DNA from: Cytophagales bacterium
Lineage (GTDB): Bacteria; Bacteroidota; Bacteroidia; Cytophagales; Bernardetiaceae
Assembly (NCBI GenBank): GCA_013299045.1
Contig: JAAFJX010000005.1
Location: 124,001-188,000, forward strand
DNA: 64,000 nucleotides
Reading direction: 5' to 3'
The translations under genes were made by a program, and so were the position numbers. Of the stretch, positions 1 to 8,463 are shown one piece after another (the first letter of the stretch is position 1; every line of letters starts with the position of its first letter). The notes below the pieces were generated by a model, which was given only the letters and a program-made list of their open reading frames with translations, ran no database searches and was not told where the DNA came from.

Positions 1-1
1 G

Positions 2-1087
2 CTCAAAGACCTGTTGCGTTTGCGTGGTGGCGACGGCGTAGATATTGACTTTGAGGTGATTCCAAAGGCATACAGAAAACAGTTCAATAATTTTGTTGTA
101 GATTTGGCCACTAGCCTCAAGCGAGAGAACCCACGCTATTTGGTATCTCTCTGTATGCCAGCCGTAGACTTGGATAGCATCTATGACGTACAACAATTGC
201 TGCCACACGTGAATCACTTTGTCATTATGGGCTACGAATTTTATGGTGCAAATAGCCGTGAAGCTGGCCCCATTGCGCCCGTTGCGAGCGGTGGCTATTG
301 GTGGAAGTATAACTTGGAACTTTCTGTAAAGGACTATACCACAGCGGGCATTCCTCCCAACAAAATTATTATGGGCCTACCCTACTACGGTGTGGAGTGG
401 CAAACTTATGATTTGAAAGTGCCTTCGGCTACCCGAAAGTTTATAAAATATTTGACCTACAGCCAAATACAAAAAGAGCATGGGCCTATCTTTTGCTGCG
501 AAGACGAAGTTAGTATGAGCCGTTATTTTCTCTATCGTATAGGGAATGACTACCGCCAAATCTGGTTTGAGGACTCCACCTCCCTGTCCAAAAAGTACGA
601 TTGGGTTCTTTCAAAAAAACTCGGTGGGGTAGGTATCTGGGCGCTTGGCTATGATAACGGCTACAATGACCTCTGGCACTTGCTGGCTGCTAAATTTACT
701 TCGCAAGAAGCTGCCACAAGCTCAAAAGTCAGCCAGCGGGGCTTCTTAATGCGCTCGCCTAGCTCTTTCTTGGCCATCTTTCGTAACCCTAAGGCTTTTT
801 TGAAGCGCCCTGCCAGTTTAGTTACGATTATAGGCACTCTGCTTGGTTTAAAACTGATGGCTATTGTGGTACTTATTCGCTTTGGCTGTCGTATGAAGCA
901 AAACTTAACTATGGGCTTGCGGGCGGGTATTTTTGCTATGGCGGCTACGCTTGTGGCCTTCATCATGTTCTCTCGGAACTGGATAGACGTGCGTATGCTT
1001 ATCATGTTTTTTGTAGGGGTGGTTGTGGCAGGCATTGCGTTCTACATCTTTGCGCTAACCCGCCTCACCGAAAGAGAAATGCCTTGA
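2..1087 (+). CDS. GH18-family (chitinase-like) protein with C-terminal membrane segments, 5' truncated
   Basis: The frame is open from the first bases of the window, so the true start lies upstream; 361 residues are visible. The GH18 signature DGVDIDFE is at the very beginning, with the two aspartates and the catalytic-type glutamate of the DxxDxDxE family motif intact. Further on, MGYEFYG and GVGIWALGYDNG match the later barrel strands of GH18 enzymes, including the substrate-binding tryptophan strand. After about visible residue 245 the protein changes into a basic linker followed by three hydrophobic stretches that look like membrane spans, which is not typical of secreted chitinases. The likely role is hydrolysis or binding of a GlcNAc-containing glycan (chitin, peptidoglycan or glycoprotein) while anchored in a membrane. 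The next gene follows closely, suggesting one transcription unit. Family assignment is firm; substrate is unknown. Confidence 0.85.
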   Translation, partial: LKDLLRLRGGDGVDIDFEVIPKAYRKQFNNFVVDLATSLKRENPRYLVSLCMPAVDLDSIYDVQQLLPHVNHFVIMGYEFYGANSREAGPIAPVASGGYWWKYNLELSVKDYTTAGIPPNKIIMGLPYYGVEWQTYDLKVPSATRKFIKYLTYSQIQKEHGPIFCCEDEVSMSRYFLYRIGNDYRQIWFEDSTSLSKKYDWVLSKKLGGVGIWALGYDNGYNDLWHLLAAKFTSQEAATSSKVSQRGFLMRSPSSFLAIFRNPKAFLKRPASLVTIIGTLLGLKLMAIVVLIRFGCRMKQNLTMGLRAGIFAMAATLVAFIMFSRNWIDVRMLIMFFVGVVVAGIAFYIFALTRLTEREMP

Positions 1088-1119
1088 TTTTTAGTCAGTC
1101 ATTATGTTATTTTCAAAAA

Positions 1120-2847
1120 ATGTTTTGTCTGTTCTTTGACAAATATTTTTGGTGCTTGGTGCTGCTTGCTTGCACACAGGCTGTATTTGGGCAAGTTTCA
1201 TCATTTACCATAGAGTTTAAGAACGCGGATAATCAAAAAATTGAGCTCCTGAGCCGTCATACAGACAGCATTTCGGCGTTGTTTTTTATAGACAAATTTT
1301 TGCAAAAAAATCTACTCAACAAAGGCTTTTTGGCTGCCAAGATTTTAACGAAAGATTACGACGCACCAAGTAAAAGATACAAGGTTACTTACCACCCTGG
1401 CAGGCAATACAAATGGCTGAGGCTTGGAAGTGGTAATTTGCCACAAACCCTCTTGGCAAAAAGCCGCATCAACTTGCTCAATTACAGCGGAGCGCTCTTA
1501 AAGTGGCAGGAGTATGAGCATTTGTGCGAGCGTGTTTTGGCGGTATGCCAGAATAACGGTTTACCATTTGCTTCTATTCGTTTGGATTCCATAAAAGTCG
1601 ATTCGAGCCATGTATCGGCGGTTTTGAACTTTCAAAAAGGAGATTTTATTTGTTTTGATAGTCTCACAAACAGCGAGAAGTTACCCATCAATTCTGTTTT
1701 CTTGGCGCGCTATCTGCGAATGCGCAAAGAACAGGCTTATCATGAAAGCGCCCTCCGCAAAAGCCATTTATTGCTTCGTAATCTGCCATTTCTGGAGGTG
1801 CTAAAGCCTGCCGAAGTCATCTTTAAGGATAACAAAGCCTATCCTATCCTTTATGCCAGAACCCGAAAGGCCAGCGAAATAGACGGCACATTGGGTTTTA
1901 TGCCCAACGAAGCACAATCTGGCCGCATTTTGCTTACGGGGCAGGTGCGCCTGAATCTGCAAAACATCTTGAATACAGGCAAAAGCATACAGGTTTTTTG
2001 GCAGCAGTTTTTGCCCAAATCGCCTCAGCTAGATGCTTCATACGCACATTACAACCTGCTCAACACACACATAGACTGTTTCTTGAGTTTTAATTTGCTC
2101 AAGCAAGATACGAGTTTTAATAACATTCGCCAAAAAGCAGAATGCCTCTGGCGGTGGGGCTACCACAGTCTAGGAGTTTTGGCAGGCGTACAAAGTACAA
2201 GTACGCTTTCCCGAACAGTAGTTCCGACGGATAACCTGCCAGCCATAGCCAATACAAACTATGTTTTTTATGGCTTTAAGTGGCTTTTTGATAAAAGAAA
2301 TTCACCTATAATGCCAAGAAAAGGCCATTTCATTCAATTGGAATCAGCTTTTGGCAATAAAAAACTAACGAATAAAAGTTTGGTAAGACAAAAGCTCCTA
2401 CCCAAAAACAGTTTGCAATATAGCGCCACACTTTCAGCAGAAAAGTATTGGCCAATTCGTAAAAACTTGGTGGGTATGGTTCATGCACAAGGCGGAGTCA
2501 TGCGAGCCGCTTACTTGCTCCGAAACGATTTTTACAGAATGGGCGGCCTCAAAACTCTGCGTGGCTTTAACGAAAATGCGTTTTTTGTATCCGAATACGC
2601 TATTCTGACTTCGGAAATCCGCTTATTGATAGCGCAAGAGTCTTTTCTGTTTGCCTTTACGAGCGGGGCTTACTTGGCTGCACTTACCGAACGAGATTAT
2701 CCTTACAGTTTTGGTGCAGGCTTGCAGTTGAATACAGGCACGGGTATTTTTACCTTTGCTTACAGTTTGGGGCGGTCGGCGCTTTTGGAACAAAACTTGG
2801 CCTTTAGCCGCGCAAAAATTCATTTTGGTTTGGTGAGTAGATTCTGA
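1120..2847 (+). CDS. BamA/TamA-like outer membrane barrel protein
   Basis: A 575-residue protein with a signal peptide (hydrophobic stretch ending CTQAVFGQ) and a C-terminal half rich in alternating beta strands that ends in phenylalanine (LVSRF), as outer membrane barrels do. The N-terminal half has POTRA-like alpha/beta character. The barrel segment contains GGLKTLRGFNEN, the RGF/RGY-type motif seen in Omp85 barrels, followed by the AxxAAxTERDYPYSFG-type strands. It is therefore an Omp85 superfamily member (BamA/TamA/patatin-barrel type), but too short and divergent to be the essential BamA. An upstream TTG at 1084 is possible, but the ATG at 1120 sits exactly before the signal peptide and is preferred. 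It lies 32 bases after the GH18 gene, probably cotranscribed. Confidence 0.75.
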   Translation: MFCLFFDKYFWCLVLLACTQAVFGQVSSFTIEFKNADNQKIELLSRHTDSISALFFIDKFLQKNLLNKGFLAAKILTKDYDAPSKRYKVTYHPGRQYKWLRLGSGNLPQTLLAKSRINLLNYSGALLKWQEYEHLCERVLAVCQNNGLPFASIRLDSIKVDSSHVSAVLNFQKGDFICFDSLTNSEKLPINSVFLARYLRMRKEQAYHESALRKSHLLLRNLPFLEVLKPAEVIFKDNKAYPILYARTRKASEIDGTLGFMPNEAQSGRILLTGQVRLNLQNILNTGKSIQVFWQQFLPKSPQLDASYAHYNLLNTHIDCFLSFNLLKQDTSFNNIRQKAECLWRWGYHSLGVLAGVQSTSTLSRTVVPTDNLPAIANTNYVFYGFKWLFDKRNSPIMPRKGHFIQLESAFGNKKLTNKSLVRQKLLPKNSLQYSATLSAEKYWPIRKNLVGMVHAQGGVMRAAYLLRNDFYRMGGLKTLRGFNENAFFVSEYAILTSEIRLLIAQESFLFAFTSGAYLAALTERDYPYSFGAGLQLNTGTGIFTFAYSLGRSALLEQNLAFSRAKIHFGLVSRF

Positions 2848-2913
2848 CCTGCATTGTTTGTTGATTTTGTGTCAGTTCTTTCTGTCTAAAAAGAAATATT
2901 CTTAATGCGAAAG

Positions 2914-3492
2914 CTACAAACTCAAAAAATTGCGCAGCAGTTGTTCTCCACTTTTTCCTGAGCGTTCGGGGTGAAACTGGCAGGCAAAGAAGTTGTCCTG
3001 CTCCAGAGAAGCCGAGAAGGGGAAAATATAGTCGCAAGTACCAGAAGTAAACGGATTTAGCTCTGCATAATAACTATGCACAAAGTAAAAGTAGGCATTT
3101 TCTAAACCCCTGTAGAGTTGCCCTTGCCCATGTACTTTGTTCCAGCCTGTATGCGGCACACGCGCCAACATAGGAAACTTTTTGACTTTACCCTCAAAAA
3201 GTCCATAGCCTTTGGTATCGCCTTCCTCGCTTTCGGACATTAGAAGCTGCATACCAAGGCATATTCCCAAAAAAGGGTTTTTATAATCTTTGAGCCACCT
3301 ATCTAGCCCCAAAGGCGCTAAAGCATTCATGGCGGCGGCAGCATGACCAACTCCGGGCAAAAGCAAACGCTCTGAACGCTGCAACACCTCTACGTCGCGG
3401 CTTAAAACAGCTCTAAAACCCATTCTTTCTAGCGCAAAAGCTACTGAGCGTACATTACCCGCTCCGTAATCAATGAGAACAACCTCTTGCAT
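2914..3492 (-). CDS. hisH: Imidazole glycerol phosphate synthase, glutaminase subunit HisH
   Basis: A 192-residue class I glutamine amidotransferase. It begins VVLIDYGAGNVRSV, typical of HisH, and carries the nucleophile in GICLGMQ (Cys78) and the rest of the catalytic triad in FHPERSG (His174, Glu176). HisH releases ammonia from glutamine and channels it to HisF, which makes imidazole glycerol phosphate and AICAR in histidine synthesis. Length is normal for the family. It is transcribed leftward, 3 bases after the nucleotidyltransferase gene, and is separated from its partner hisF, which is on the opposite strand in the divergent hisA-hisF unit. No other his gene is adjacent. Confidence 0.95.
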   Translation of the reverse strand: MQEVVLIDYGAGNVRSVAFALERMGFRAVLSRDVEVLQRSERLLLPGVGHAAAAMNALAPLGLDRWLKDYKNPFLGICLGMQLLMSESEEGDTKGYGLFEGKVKKFPMLARVPHTGWNKVHGQGQLYRGLENAYFYFVHSYYAELNPFTSGTCDYIFPFSASLEQDNFFACQFHPERSGKSGEQLLRNFLSL

Positions 3493-3495
3493 CTG

Positions 3496-4503
3496 TTAGG
3501 AAGTTAGATTGATTTCGGTGTTGTCGCCTAGGTTCAAACTCTGCCTAAAGCCTTGTAGAACAGCATCATTACCCACCACCGACTCGTTCAGAATGGCGTG
3601 TTCTATGCGGCTATCTGAGCCAATAATAGAGTCGCTGATGATACAATTACTCACCGTAACGTTGTTGGCAATGGCTACGTTGGGGCCAATAATTGCATTT
3701 TGTATTTTGCAGCCACGCCCAATTTTAACGGGCTGTATAAAAACGTTATTGTTGGGAAAATCCTTAACGCTGCTTGTTTGAAAACCCGGATAGGCCAAAT
3801 GAATGGCGTTGGCTTCTAATAAACCATCTTTTTTACCACAGTCATACCACCTATCCACCTCAAAAGCCATAAACTGCTCTTCAAGGTCTATCATGCGCAT
3901 AAGTGCGTCCGTGAGGAAATATTCTGCGTGTTCGTTGTGTTTAAAAAGCATATCCTGTATTGCTTCAAAGAGTATTTTGGGTTCTCTGACACAAAAAAGC
4001 CCAGTCATAGCCAAGTTAGACTTTGGGATTCGTGGTTTTTCTGTAAAAACTTTGACCTGATTGTTCTTGTCAGTTTCTACGATACCAAAAAGACAAGGTT
4101 TACTTACTTTTTTGGTGGCCACGGCGTTGTAGGGTGAATTAATGAAGCTCTGAAAATCCAAATCAATGATGCTGTCGCCGAATGCTATTAATACTTTTTC
4201 GTTAGAATTAATAAACTCCTGCGCCAGCAAAACGGCGTGTGCCGAGCCTTTGCGTTGTTCTTGTAGCACAAAATGCGTCTTGAACTGGCGCGGCTTATAG
4301 GCGTGTTCTATGTAACTGTCTATACGTCTGCCACCTGCACCCGTTACAAAAATAAACTCCGTAACACCTGCTTTTTGGTGTAAGATATCTAAGATATGCC
4401 CAATAACAGGTTTCCCTGCTATGGGAACGAGGGGTTTGGCTTGGGTATAAATGTGTGGTCGGTGGTAGTCGGCGCGCCCAGCTATGGGAATAATGGCTTT
4501 CAT
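3496..4503 (-). CDS. Sugar-nucleotidyltransferase-like protein with left-handed beta-helix tail
   Basis: A 335-residue protein with an N-terminal nucleotidyltransferase fold (about residues 1-235) and a C-terminal hexapeptide-repeat (left-handed beta-helix) segment (about 250-325; NNVFIQPVKIG, AIIGPNVAI, CIISDSIIGS). It resembles enzymes that activate glucose-1-P, mannose-1-P or GlcNAc-1-P. The PKPL-like loop is present as QAKPLVPIAGKPV, and FGDSIID is the metal-binding motif. However the usual GxGTRLRP nucleotide-binding signature reads GRADYHRP, so the G, T and first R are replaced. It may have altered activity or a regulatory role. It is the first gene of the leftward unit with hisH, 3 bases apart. 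Product sugar cannot be decided. Confidence 0.8.
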   Translation of the reverse strand: MKAIIPIAGRADYHRPHIYTQAKPLVPIAGKPVIGHILDILHQKAGVTEFIFVTGAGGRRIDSYIEHAYKPRQFKTHFVLQEQRKGSAHAVLLAQEFINSNEKVLIAFGDSIIDLDFQSFINSPYNAVATKKVSKPCLFGIVETDKNNQVKVFTEKPRIPKSNLAMTGLFCVREPKILFEAIQDMLFKHNEHAEYFLTDALMRMIDLEEQFMAFEVDRWYDCGKKDGLLEANAIHLAYPGFQTSSVKDFPNNNVFIQPVKIGRGCKIQNAIIGPNVAIANNVTVSNCIISDSIIGSDSRIEHAILNESVVGNDAVLQGFRQSLNLGDNTEINLTS

Positions 4504-4780
4504 GCTTAGATTGGTTTTCGGAAATGGTATAAGCTAAGGCGCAAGTTAAGCCCTAATTTCATTTTTTCTAGGCAAACGTCTAAAAAAGCAGAAAATCTTT
4601 TGTCTGACTTTCGTTTTATTCACCATTTATCTCTTTCTTTGTTGTAATCAAGTCGTTTTGGAGCTTCAAAAACTCCAGTGTTATCTTGTTATTTCTTGCT
4701 TTACATAAAAAGTACAACTCTTTGTGGCTCTAACACGTAAATTTTATTTTAGTTGCCAGTGAATTTATCCACCAAAAATC
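4504..4780. other. Divergent intergenic region between nucleotidyltransferase-hisH and hisA-hisF
   Basis: This 277-base AT-rich stretch must hold the promoters of both divergent units. I see no exact TAnnTTTG element on either strand and no convincing attenuator, T-box or repeat. On the minus strand TAACTTGC, about 35 bases before the nucleotidyltransferase start, is a weak partial match to the Bacteroidota -7 box. Confidence 0.4.
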
Positions 4781-5518
4781 ATGTCTGTAGAGAAATTGCA
4801 GCCCATACCAGCCATTGACCTCATTAATGGCCAATGTGTTAGGCTTTTTCAGGGAGACTATGCCCAGAAAACCATTTATGATGGCCAACCATTAGAGCTT
4901 GCTTTACGTTACGAAGACGCAGGTTTGAAGCGCTTGCATTTGGTAGATTTGGACGGCGCAAAAGCAGGGAGTCCGCAGCACCTGTCAGTTTTGGAGCTTA
5001 TTGCTCAAAGAACCTCTCTTAAAGTAGATTTTGGTGGTGGCATACGCACAAAAGAACAGGCCCAAAGCGTTCTAGATGCTGGTGCATCGCAAATTACAGT
5101 GGGGTCTTTGGCCATACAGCAGCCCGATTTGTTTTCAGAATGGCTCACTTTTTTTGGTGCCGATAGAATATTGCTCGCTGCTGATGTACGACAAGAAATG
5201 CTGGCCACTAACGGCTGGCTCAAGCAAACGAATGTGTCTATTTTTGAGGCGCTTAGAAATTGGATACAGCAAGGACTAAAGTGGTGTTTTTGTACGGATA
5301 TTGGGCATGATGGCACATTTGCAGGACCTTCTCTGGTGCTTTATTCCAAAATTAGAGAAGAGTTTCCGAGCCTACACCTTATAGCAAGCGGTGGTGTATC
5401 TAAAATACAAGACTTAGACGCTTGTGCCGAACTTGGTATGAGCGGGGTTATTATAGGAAAAGCTCTTTTGGAAGGCAAAATTACTTTGGCAGAACTATTA
5501 AGATGGCAGGCATCATGA
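4781..5518 (+). CDS. hisA: Phosphoribosylformimino-AICAR ribotide isomerase HisA
   Basis: A 245-residue TIM-barrel enzyme catalysing the Amadori isomerisation of ProFAR to PRFAR in histidine biosynthesis. It starts [16 protein letters not shown], the HisA N-terminus, with the first catalytic aspartate at residue 13; the second is probably Asp135 in LAADVR. The phosphate-binding loops are visible as DFGGGIRT and LIASGGVS, and [13 protein letters not shown] is the conserved strand-6 segment. Its stop codon overlaps the hisF start in an ATGA junction (5515-5518), indicating translational coupling, so HisA, HisF and ammonia-supplying HisH would be made in balanced amounts only if the two divergent units are co-regulated. 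Confidence 0.95.
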   Translation: MSVEKLQPIPAIDLINGQCVRLFQGDYAQKTIYDGQPLELALRYEDAGLKRLHLVDLDGAKAGSPQHLSVLELIAQRTSLKVDFGGGIRTKEQAQSVLDAGASQITVGSLAIQQPDLFSEWLTFFGADRILLAADVRQEMLATNGWLKQTNVSIFEALRNWIQQGLKWCFCTDIGHDGTFAGPSLVLYSKIREEFPSLHLIASGGVSKIQDLDACAELGMSGVIIGKALLEGKITLAELLRWQAS

Positions 5519-6294
5519 ATCAAAAACTAGTTGTTTCTACGCTCACAAAACGTATTATTGCTTGCCTAGACATCAAAGATGGCCGCACGGTGAAAGGGGT
5601 GCGTTTTGAAGACATCAAAGATGCTGGCGACCCAATTGTTTTGGCTCAAAAATATGCAGAACAAGGTGCAGACGAACTCGTCTTTTTGGATATTTCGGCC
5701 AGTCATGAAAGCCGCCGCATCCGTTTGGACTGGGTGGAAGCCGTTGCTAAAAGCATCAATATTCCTTTTACGGTAGGAGGGGGCATTTCCTCCGTGGCAG
5801 ATGTGCAGGATTTGCTGCTTGCTGGCGCAGACAAGGCCTCTATCAACTCAGCGGCTGTTCGTAACCCCAATTTAATTAGTGAGTTGAGTAGTAGATTTGG
5901 GGTGCAGTGTGTGGTAGTAGCCATTGATGCACGTAGCACCCTGCAAGGTTGGCGGGTGCATCTGAACGGTGGACGTGTAGAAACACCTCTGGGGCTTTTG
6001 GAATGGGCTTTGCAAGCGCAAGAGCTAGGCGCAGGCGAAATTCTGTTTACCTCCATGGACAATGACGGCGTGAAGCAAGGTTTTGCACTTCATGCTCTCA
6101 ATATGCTGAGCGAAAATCTTACAATTCCGCTTATTGCTTCGGGCGGTGCTGGTACGATGCAGCATTTTGCAGAAGCCTTTGAACAGGGTGGTGCAGATGC
6201 AGCACTTGCTGCTGGAGTGTTTCATTATGGCCAAATTGCATTGCCAGAGCTGAAAGGCTATCTGAAAGAGCGTGGTTTACCTATAAGGCTCTAG
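5515..6294 (+). CDS. hisF: Imidazole glycerol phosphate synthase, cyclase subunit HisF
   Basis: A 259-residue TIM barrel that uses ammonia from HisH to convert PRFAR into imidazole glycerol phosphate and [25 protein letters not shown] is the HisF N-terminus, with the catalytic aspartate at residue 19; VVAIDAR carries the second catalytic aspartate (residue 138). TVGGGI, SINSAAV and LIASGGAG are the phosphate-binding segments. The start is the ATG at 5515, overlapping the hisA stop; a longer reading from 5422 would only add sequence that overlaps hisA and has no family counterpart. The gene ends 41 bases before convergent tatC. Confidence 0.95.
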   Translation: MNQKLVVSTLTKRIIACLDIKDGRTVKGVRFEDIKDAGDPIVLAQKYAEQGADELVFLDISASHESRRIRLDWVEAVAKSINIPFTVGGGISSVADVQDLLLAGADKASINSAAVRNPNLISELSSRFGVQCVVVAIDARSTLQGWRVHLNGGRVETPLGLLEWALQAQELGAGEILFTSMDNDGVKQGFALHALNMLSENLTIPLIASGGAGTMQHFAEAFEQGGADAALAAGVFHYGQIALPELKGYLKERGLPIRL

Positions 6295-6334
6295 CTACTG
6301 CCAATACGATAAGTGCAGACAGGAGCATATTCTA

Positions 6335-7135
6335 CTATTGTGCTTTTTCTGCCAAACGCTGCCTTTTGTTATTGACAACTGCTGAAACGTATATGCTTAC
6401 TTCATAAAGCAACAGTAAAGGCAGGCCAACCAATAATTGGCTGATAACATCGGGAGGTGTAATGATGGCTGCCACCACCAAAATAGCCACAATGGCATGG
6501 CGGCGGTACTGACGCATGGAGGCGGGGGTTAAGACTCCTACGCGCGAAAGGAAGAAGGCCACCATAGGCAGTTGGAACATCAAACCACAGCCCAAAACTA
6601 AAAGCGTAATGGTACTTACATAAGCCCCCAAATCATACTCATTGACGATGCTTGCGTGTACCTGATAGTTAGATAAAAAATTGATAGTCAGCGGCACTAC
6701 GGCATAATAACCAAACGATATACCCAGCAAAAACAGAAGCGTTACAAAAAAGGTAGAACCAGCAGCAGCTTTGCGCTCGTCGCCATAGAGCGCAGGCGTA
6801 ACGAAGCGCCATATTTCCCAAAAAATATACGGAAAGGCCACAATGAACCCAGCCACCATAGAGACTAAAATGTGCATTGTAAACTGCCCAGACGGCACAC
6901 GGTTCTGAATCGTAAACGGTAATTTTTCTATACAAAGAATTTGAGATAACTCACACAGCCAGCGATAAGTGATAAAGTCGGGACGTGAAGGGCCGAAAAT
7001 GAGGGTACCGAACAGAAAATCTGCTTGCGTAAAGGCTATTGCGGTTACAATAAGCAAACCCACCAAGGCCCTTATGATATGCCATCGGAGCTCTTCCAAA
7101 TGGTCTAAAAAGGGCATTTCTTTTTCCGTACTCAT
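6335..7135 (-). CDS. tatC: Sec-independent protein translocase TatC
   Basis: A 266-residue integral membrane protein with six predicted spans and the conserved N-terminus MPFLDHLEELRWHIIRAL, in which HLEELR is the TatC hallmark for twin-arginine signal recognition. FEIWRFVTPALYGDERK-like sequence (here FWEIWRFVTPALYGDERK) follows the first periplasmic loop and FGYYAVVPLTINFL the third span. TatC, with TatA/B partners, exports folded proteins bearing RR signal peptides. No tatA is next to it. The first periplasmic loop is somewhat long and contains two cysteines. It is convergent with hisF and lies 66 bases upstream of the end of the next leftward gene. Confidence 0.96.
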   Translation of the reverse strand: MSTEKEMPFLDHLEELRWHIIRALVGLLIVTAIAFTQADFLFGTLIFGPSRPDFITYRWLCELSQILCIEKLPFTIQNRVPSGQFTMHILVSMVAGFIVAFPYIFWEIWRFVTPALYGDERKAAAGSTFFVTLLFLLGISFGYYAVVPLTINFLSNYQVHASIVNEYDLGAYVSTITLLVLGCGLMFQLPMVAFFLSRVGVLTPASMRQYRRHAIVAILVVAAIITPPDVISQLLVGLPLLLLYEVSIYVSAVVNNKRQRLAEKAQ

Positions 7136-7201
7136 AACTGCTATCAGGATTTTTTTTCAAGTCAATAGGCTCAATGCCATACACTTGAACAATACTTTTT
7201 A

Positions 7202-8230
7202 CTAAGTGAAGAATATTTTATTAAAGTTGGCAATGAAGTATTGCACAGCAATATCAACGGCTTGAGGCATAGAAAGTTCTGCATTAGGGAACTTATAAAC
7301 AGCCTGATAGGGCATTTTAGGCATCTTATAGATGGTGCGCATTTGCTCGCCAACAACAGCATAAGTAATATCTTGGGTGTTGTAATCAAAAGTAACCAGG
7401 ATATATTCTTTGGCCATGATGCCCCAGTTAAGGCCGTCCAACTCGGCGGAGTGAATATAAATTTGAACACGCTTTTGGGTGCTGCGTTCATCAACAGTTT
7501 TAAGTAAAGAGTTGAATACCAATCGGTTGATTTTTGCATTATTCGTTCCGTAATAATCCTCCATACGGACTTCTAGGTTGTTGTCATCTTTACCAAAAAA
7601 ATCTTTCAGAATCGTATAGTCATAATTTTTCTGATTGAAGCGCTGAGTGCCTTTGTGTTCACGAGTGGGGCTTATCTTACTTTCCTGAGCGGGCTTTGTG
7701 TAAACGGACTCAAAACGTTTTGTAAACTCAACAATGGCAATTCTGAAAGCCTTGGCCTCATCAAAGTTATCCGCATTAAATGTTTGGGTCATATCTTCGT
7801 CTGCAATTTCCTTGCCGATGGCAGGGTCGCGGAGCTTGTCGCCCACGGGCAAGTAAAATACACGCATTTTATCCCACATGAAACTGACTCTCAAATGATT
7901 AGTCGGATATATCTTCCATTGTCCTTGCACAGGAGCTGCCAAAAACACTTTTACTAAAGAAATACGATTTTGTATCTTTTTGACTTCAAGGTCAGTCCTA
8001 AAAACAATATTAGACTGAATATCATCTTCTCCGAGCTTGTTGTCAAAGGTGCTATAAACTTCTAGCGACCAGAACTGAGGAGCTTCTTCTTTGGGTACTA
8101 TCTTGTAAAAATAGTAACGGCCTTGGTGCGTAAAAGTGTCCGAAACCACAGTATTGTAGGCTTTAAGTGGCTGATAGTTCAAAAATTGAACTGCCATAAA
8201 AAGCAAAAAAATTATAAGCGATTTTAGCAT
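7202..8230 (-). CDS. Secreted hypothetical protein
   Basis: A 342-residue protein not assigned to a family. The ATG at 8230 gives a clean signal peptide (MLKSLIIFLLFMAVQFLNY) and lies just downstream of a consensus promoter at 8265-8295, so the longer reading from 8311 is rejected because that promoter would lie inside it. The mature part is of mixed beta character with no cysteine-rich or repeat structure; segments such as FMWDKMRVFYLPVGDKLRDP and LNWGIMAKEYILVTFDYN faintly recall GldN-like periplasmic proteins, but the match is too weak for a name. It precedes tatC on the same strand with a 66-base gap, so the two may share a transcript. Confidence 0.75.
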   Translation of the reverse strand: MLKSLIIFLLFMAVQFLNYQPLKAYNTVVSDTFTHQGRYYFYKIVPKEEAPQFWSLEVYSTFDNKLGEDDIQSNIVFRTDLEVKKIQNRISLVKVFLAAPVQGQWKIYPTNHLRVSFMWDKMRVFYLPVGDKLRDPAIGKEIADEDMTQTFNADNFDEAKAFRIAIVEFTKRFESVYTKPAQESKISPTREHKGTQRFNQKNYDYTILKDFFGKDDNNLEVRMEDYYGTNNAKINRLVFNSLLKTVDERSTQKRVQIYIHSAELDGLNWGIMAKEYILVTFDYNTQDITYAVVGEQMRTIYKMPKMPYQAVYKFPNAELSMPQAVDIAVQYFIANFNKIFFT

Positions 8231-8264
8231 ATACTGGCTTGGGTATAAACACAAATATTGGCTG

Positions 8265-8295
8265 CAAAGGTACTGAAATTTTACAGTCAATACAA
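8265..8295 (-). promoter_or_regulatory. Bacteroidota-type promoter for the secreted hypothetical
   Basis: On the minus strand TTG (8293-8295), a 20-base spacer and TACCTTTG (8265-8272) match the Bacteroidota consensus TTTG-N19-21-TAnnTTTG. Transcription would begin near 8258, giving a leader of about 28 bases to the ATG at 8230. Confidence 0.75.
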
Positions 8296-8359
8296 TAGTT
8301 TTCTGAACCAATGACTAAGAGATTGTATAAAAGAAAAATATAGTTTTTCTAATAAAATG

Positions 8360-8390
8360 TTGTAGATGCTAAATAATGGCTGTATAATTG
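8360..8390 (+). promoter_or_regulatory. Putative promoter of the TPR-SpoIIE phosphatase gene
   Basis: TTG (8360-8362), a 20-base spacer and TATAATTG (8383-8390) fit the Bacteroidota promoter layout with one mismatch in the TAnnTTTG box. It is divergent from the neighbouring promoter at 8265-8295. Confidence 0.55.
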
Positions 8391-8463
8391 CGGTAATTAA
8401 TGTTTGATAGTTTGGGGTGGGTCATTGATTACTGAGGATAAAATTGAAATTAAGATTCTTATT

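Noticed and set aside
8231-8311. Upstream extension of the secreted hypothetical
   Set aside because: A consensus promoter lies inside the extension, and the downstream ATG gives a clean signal peptide.
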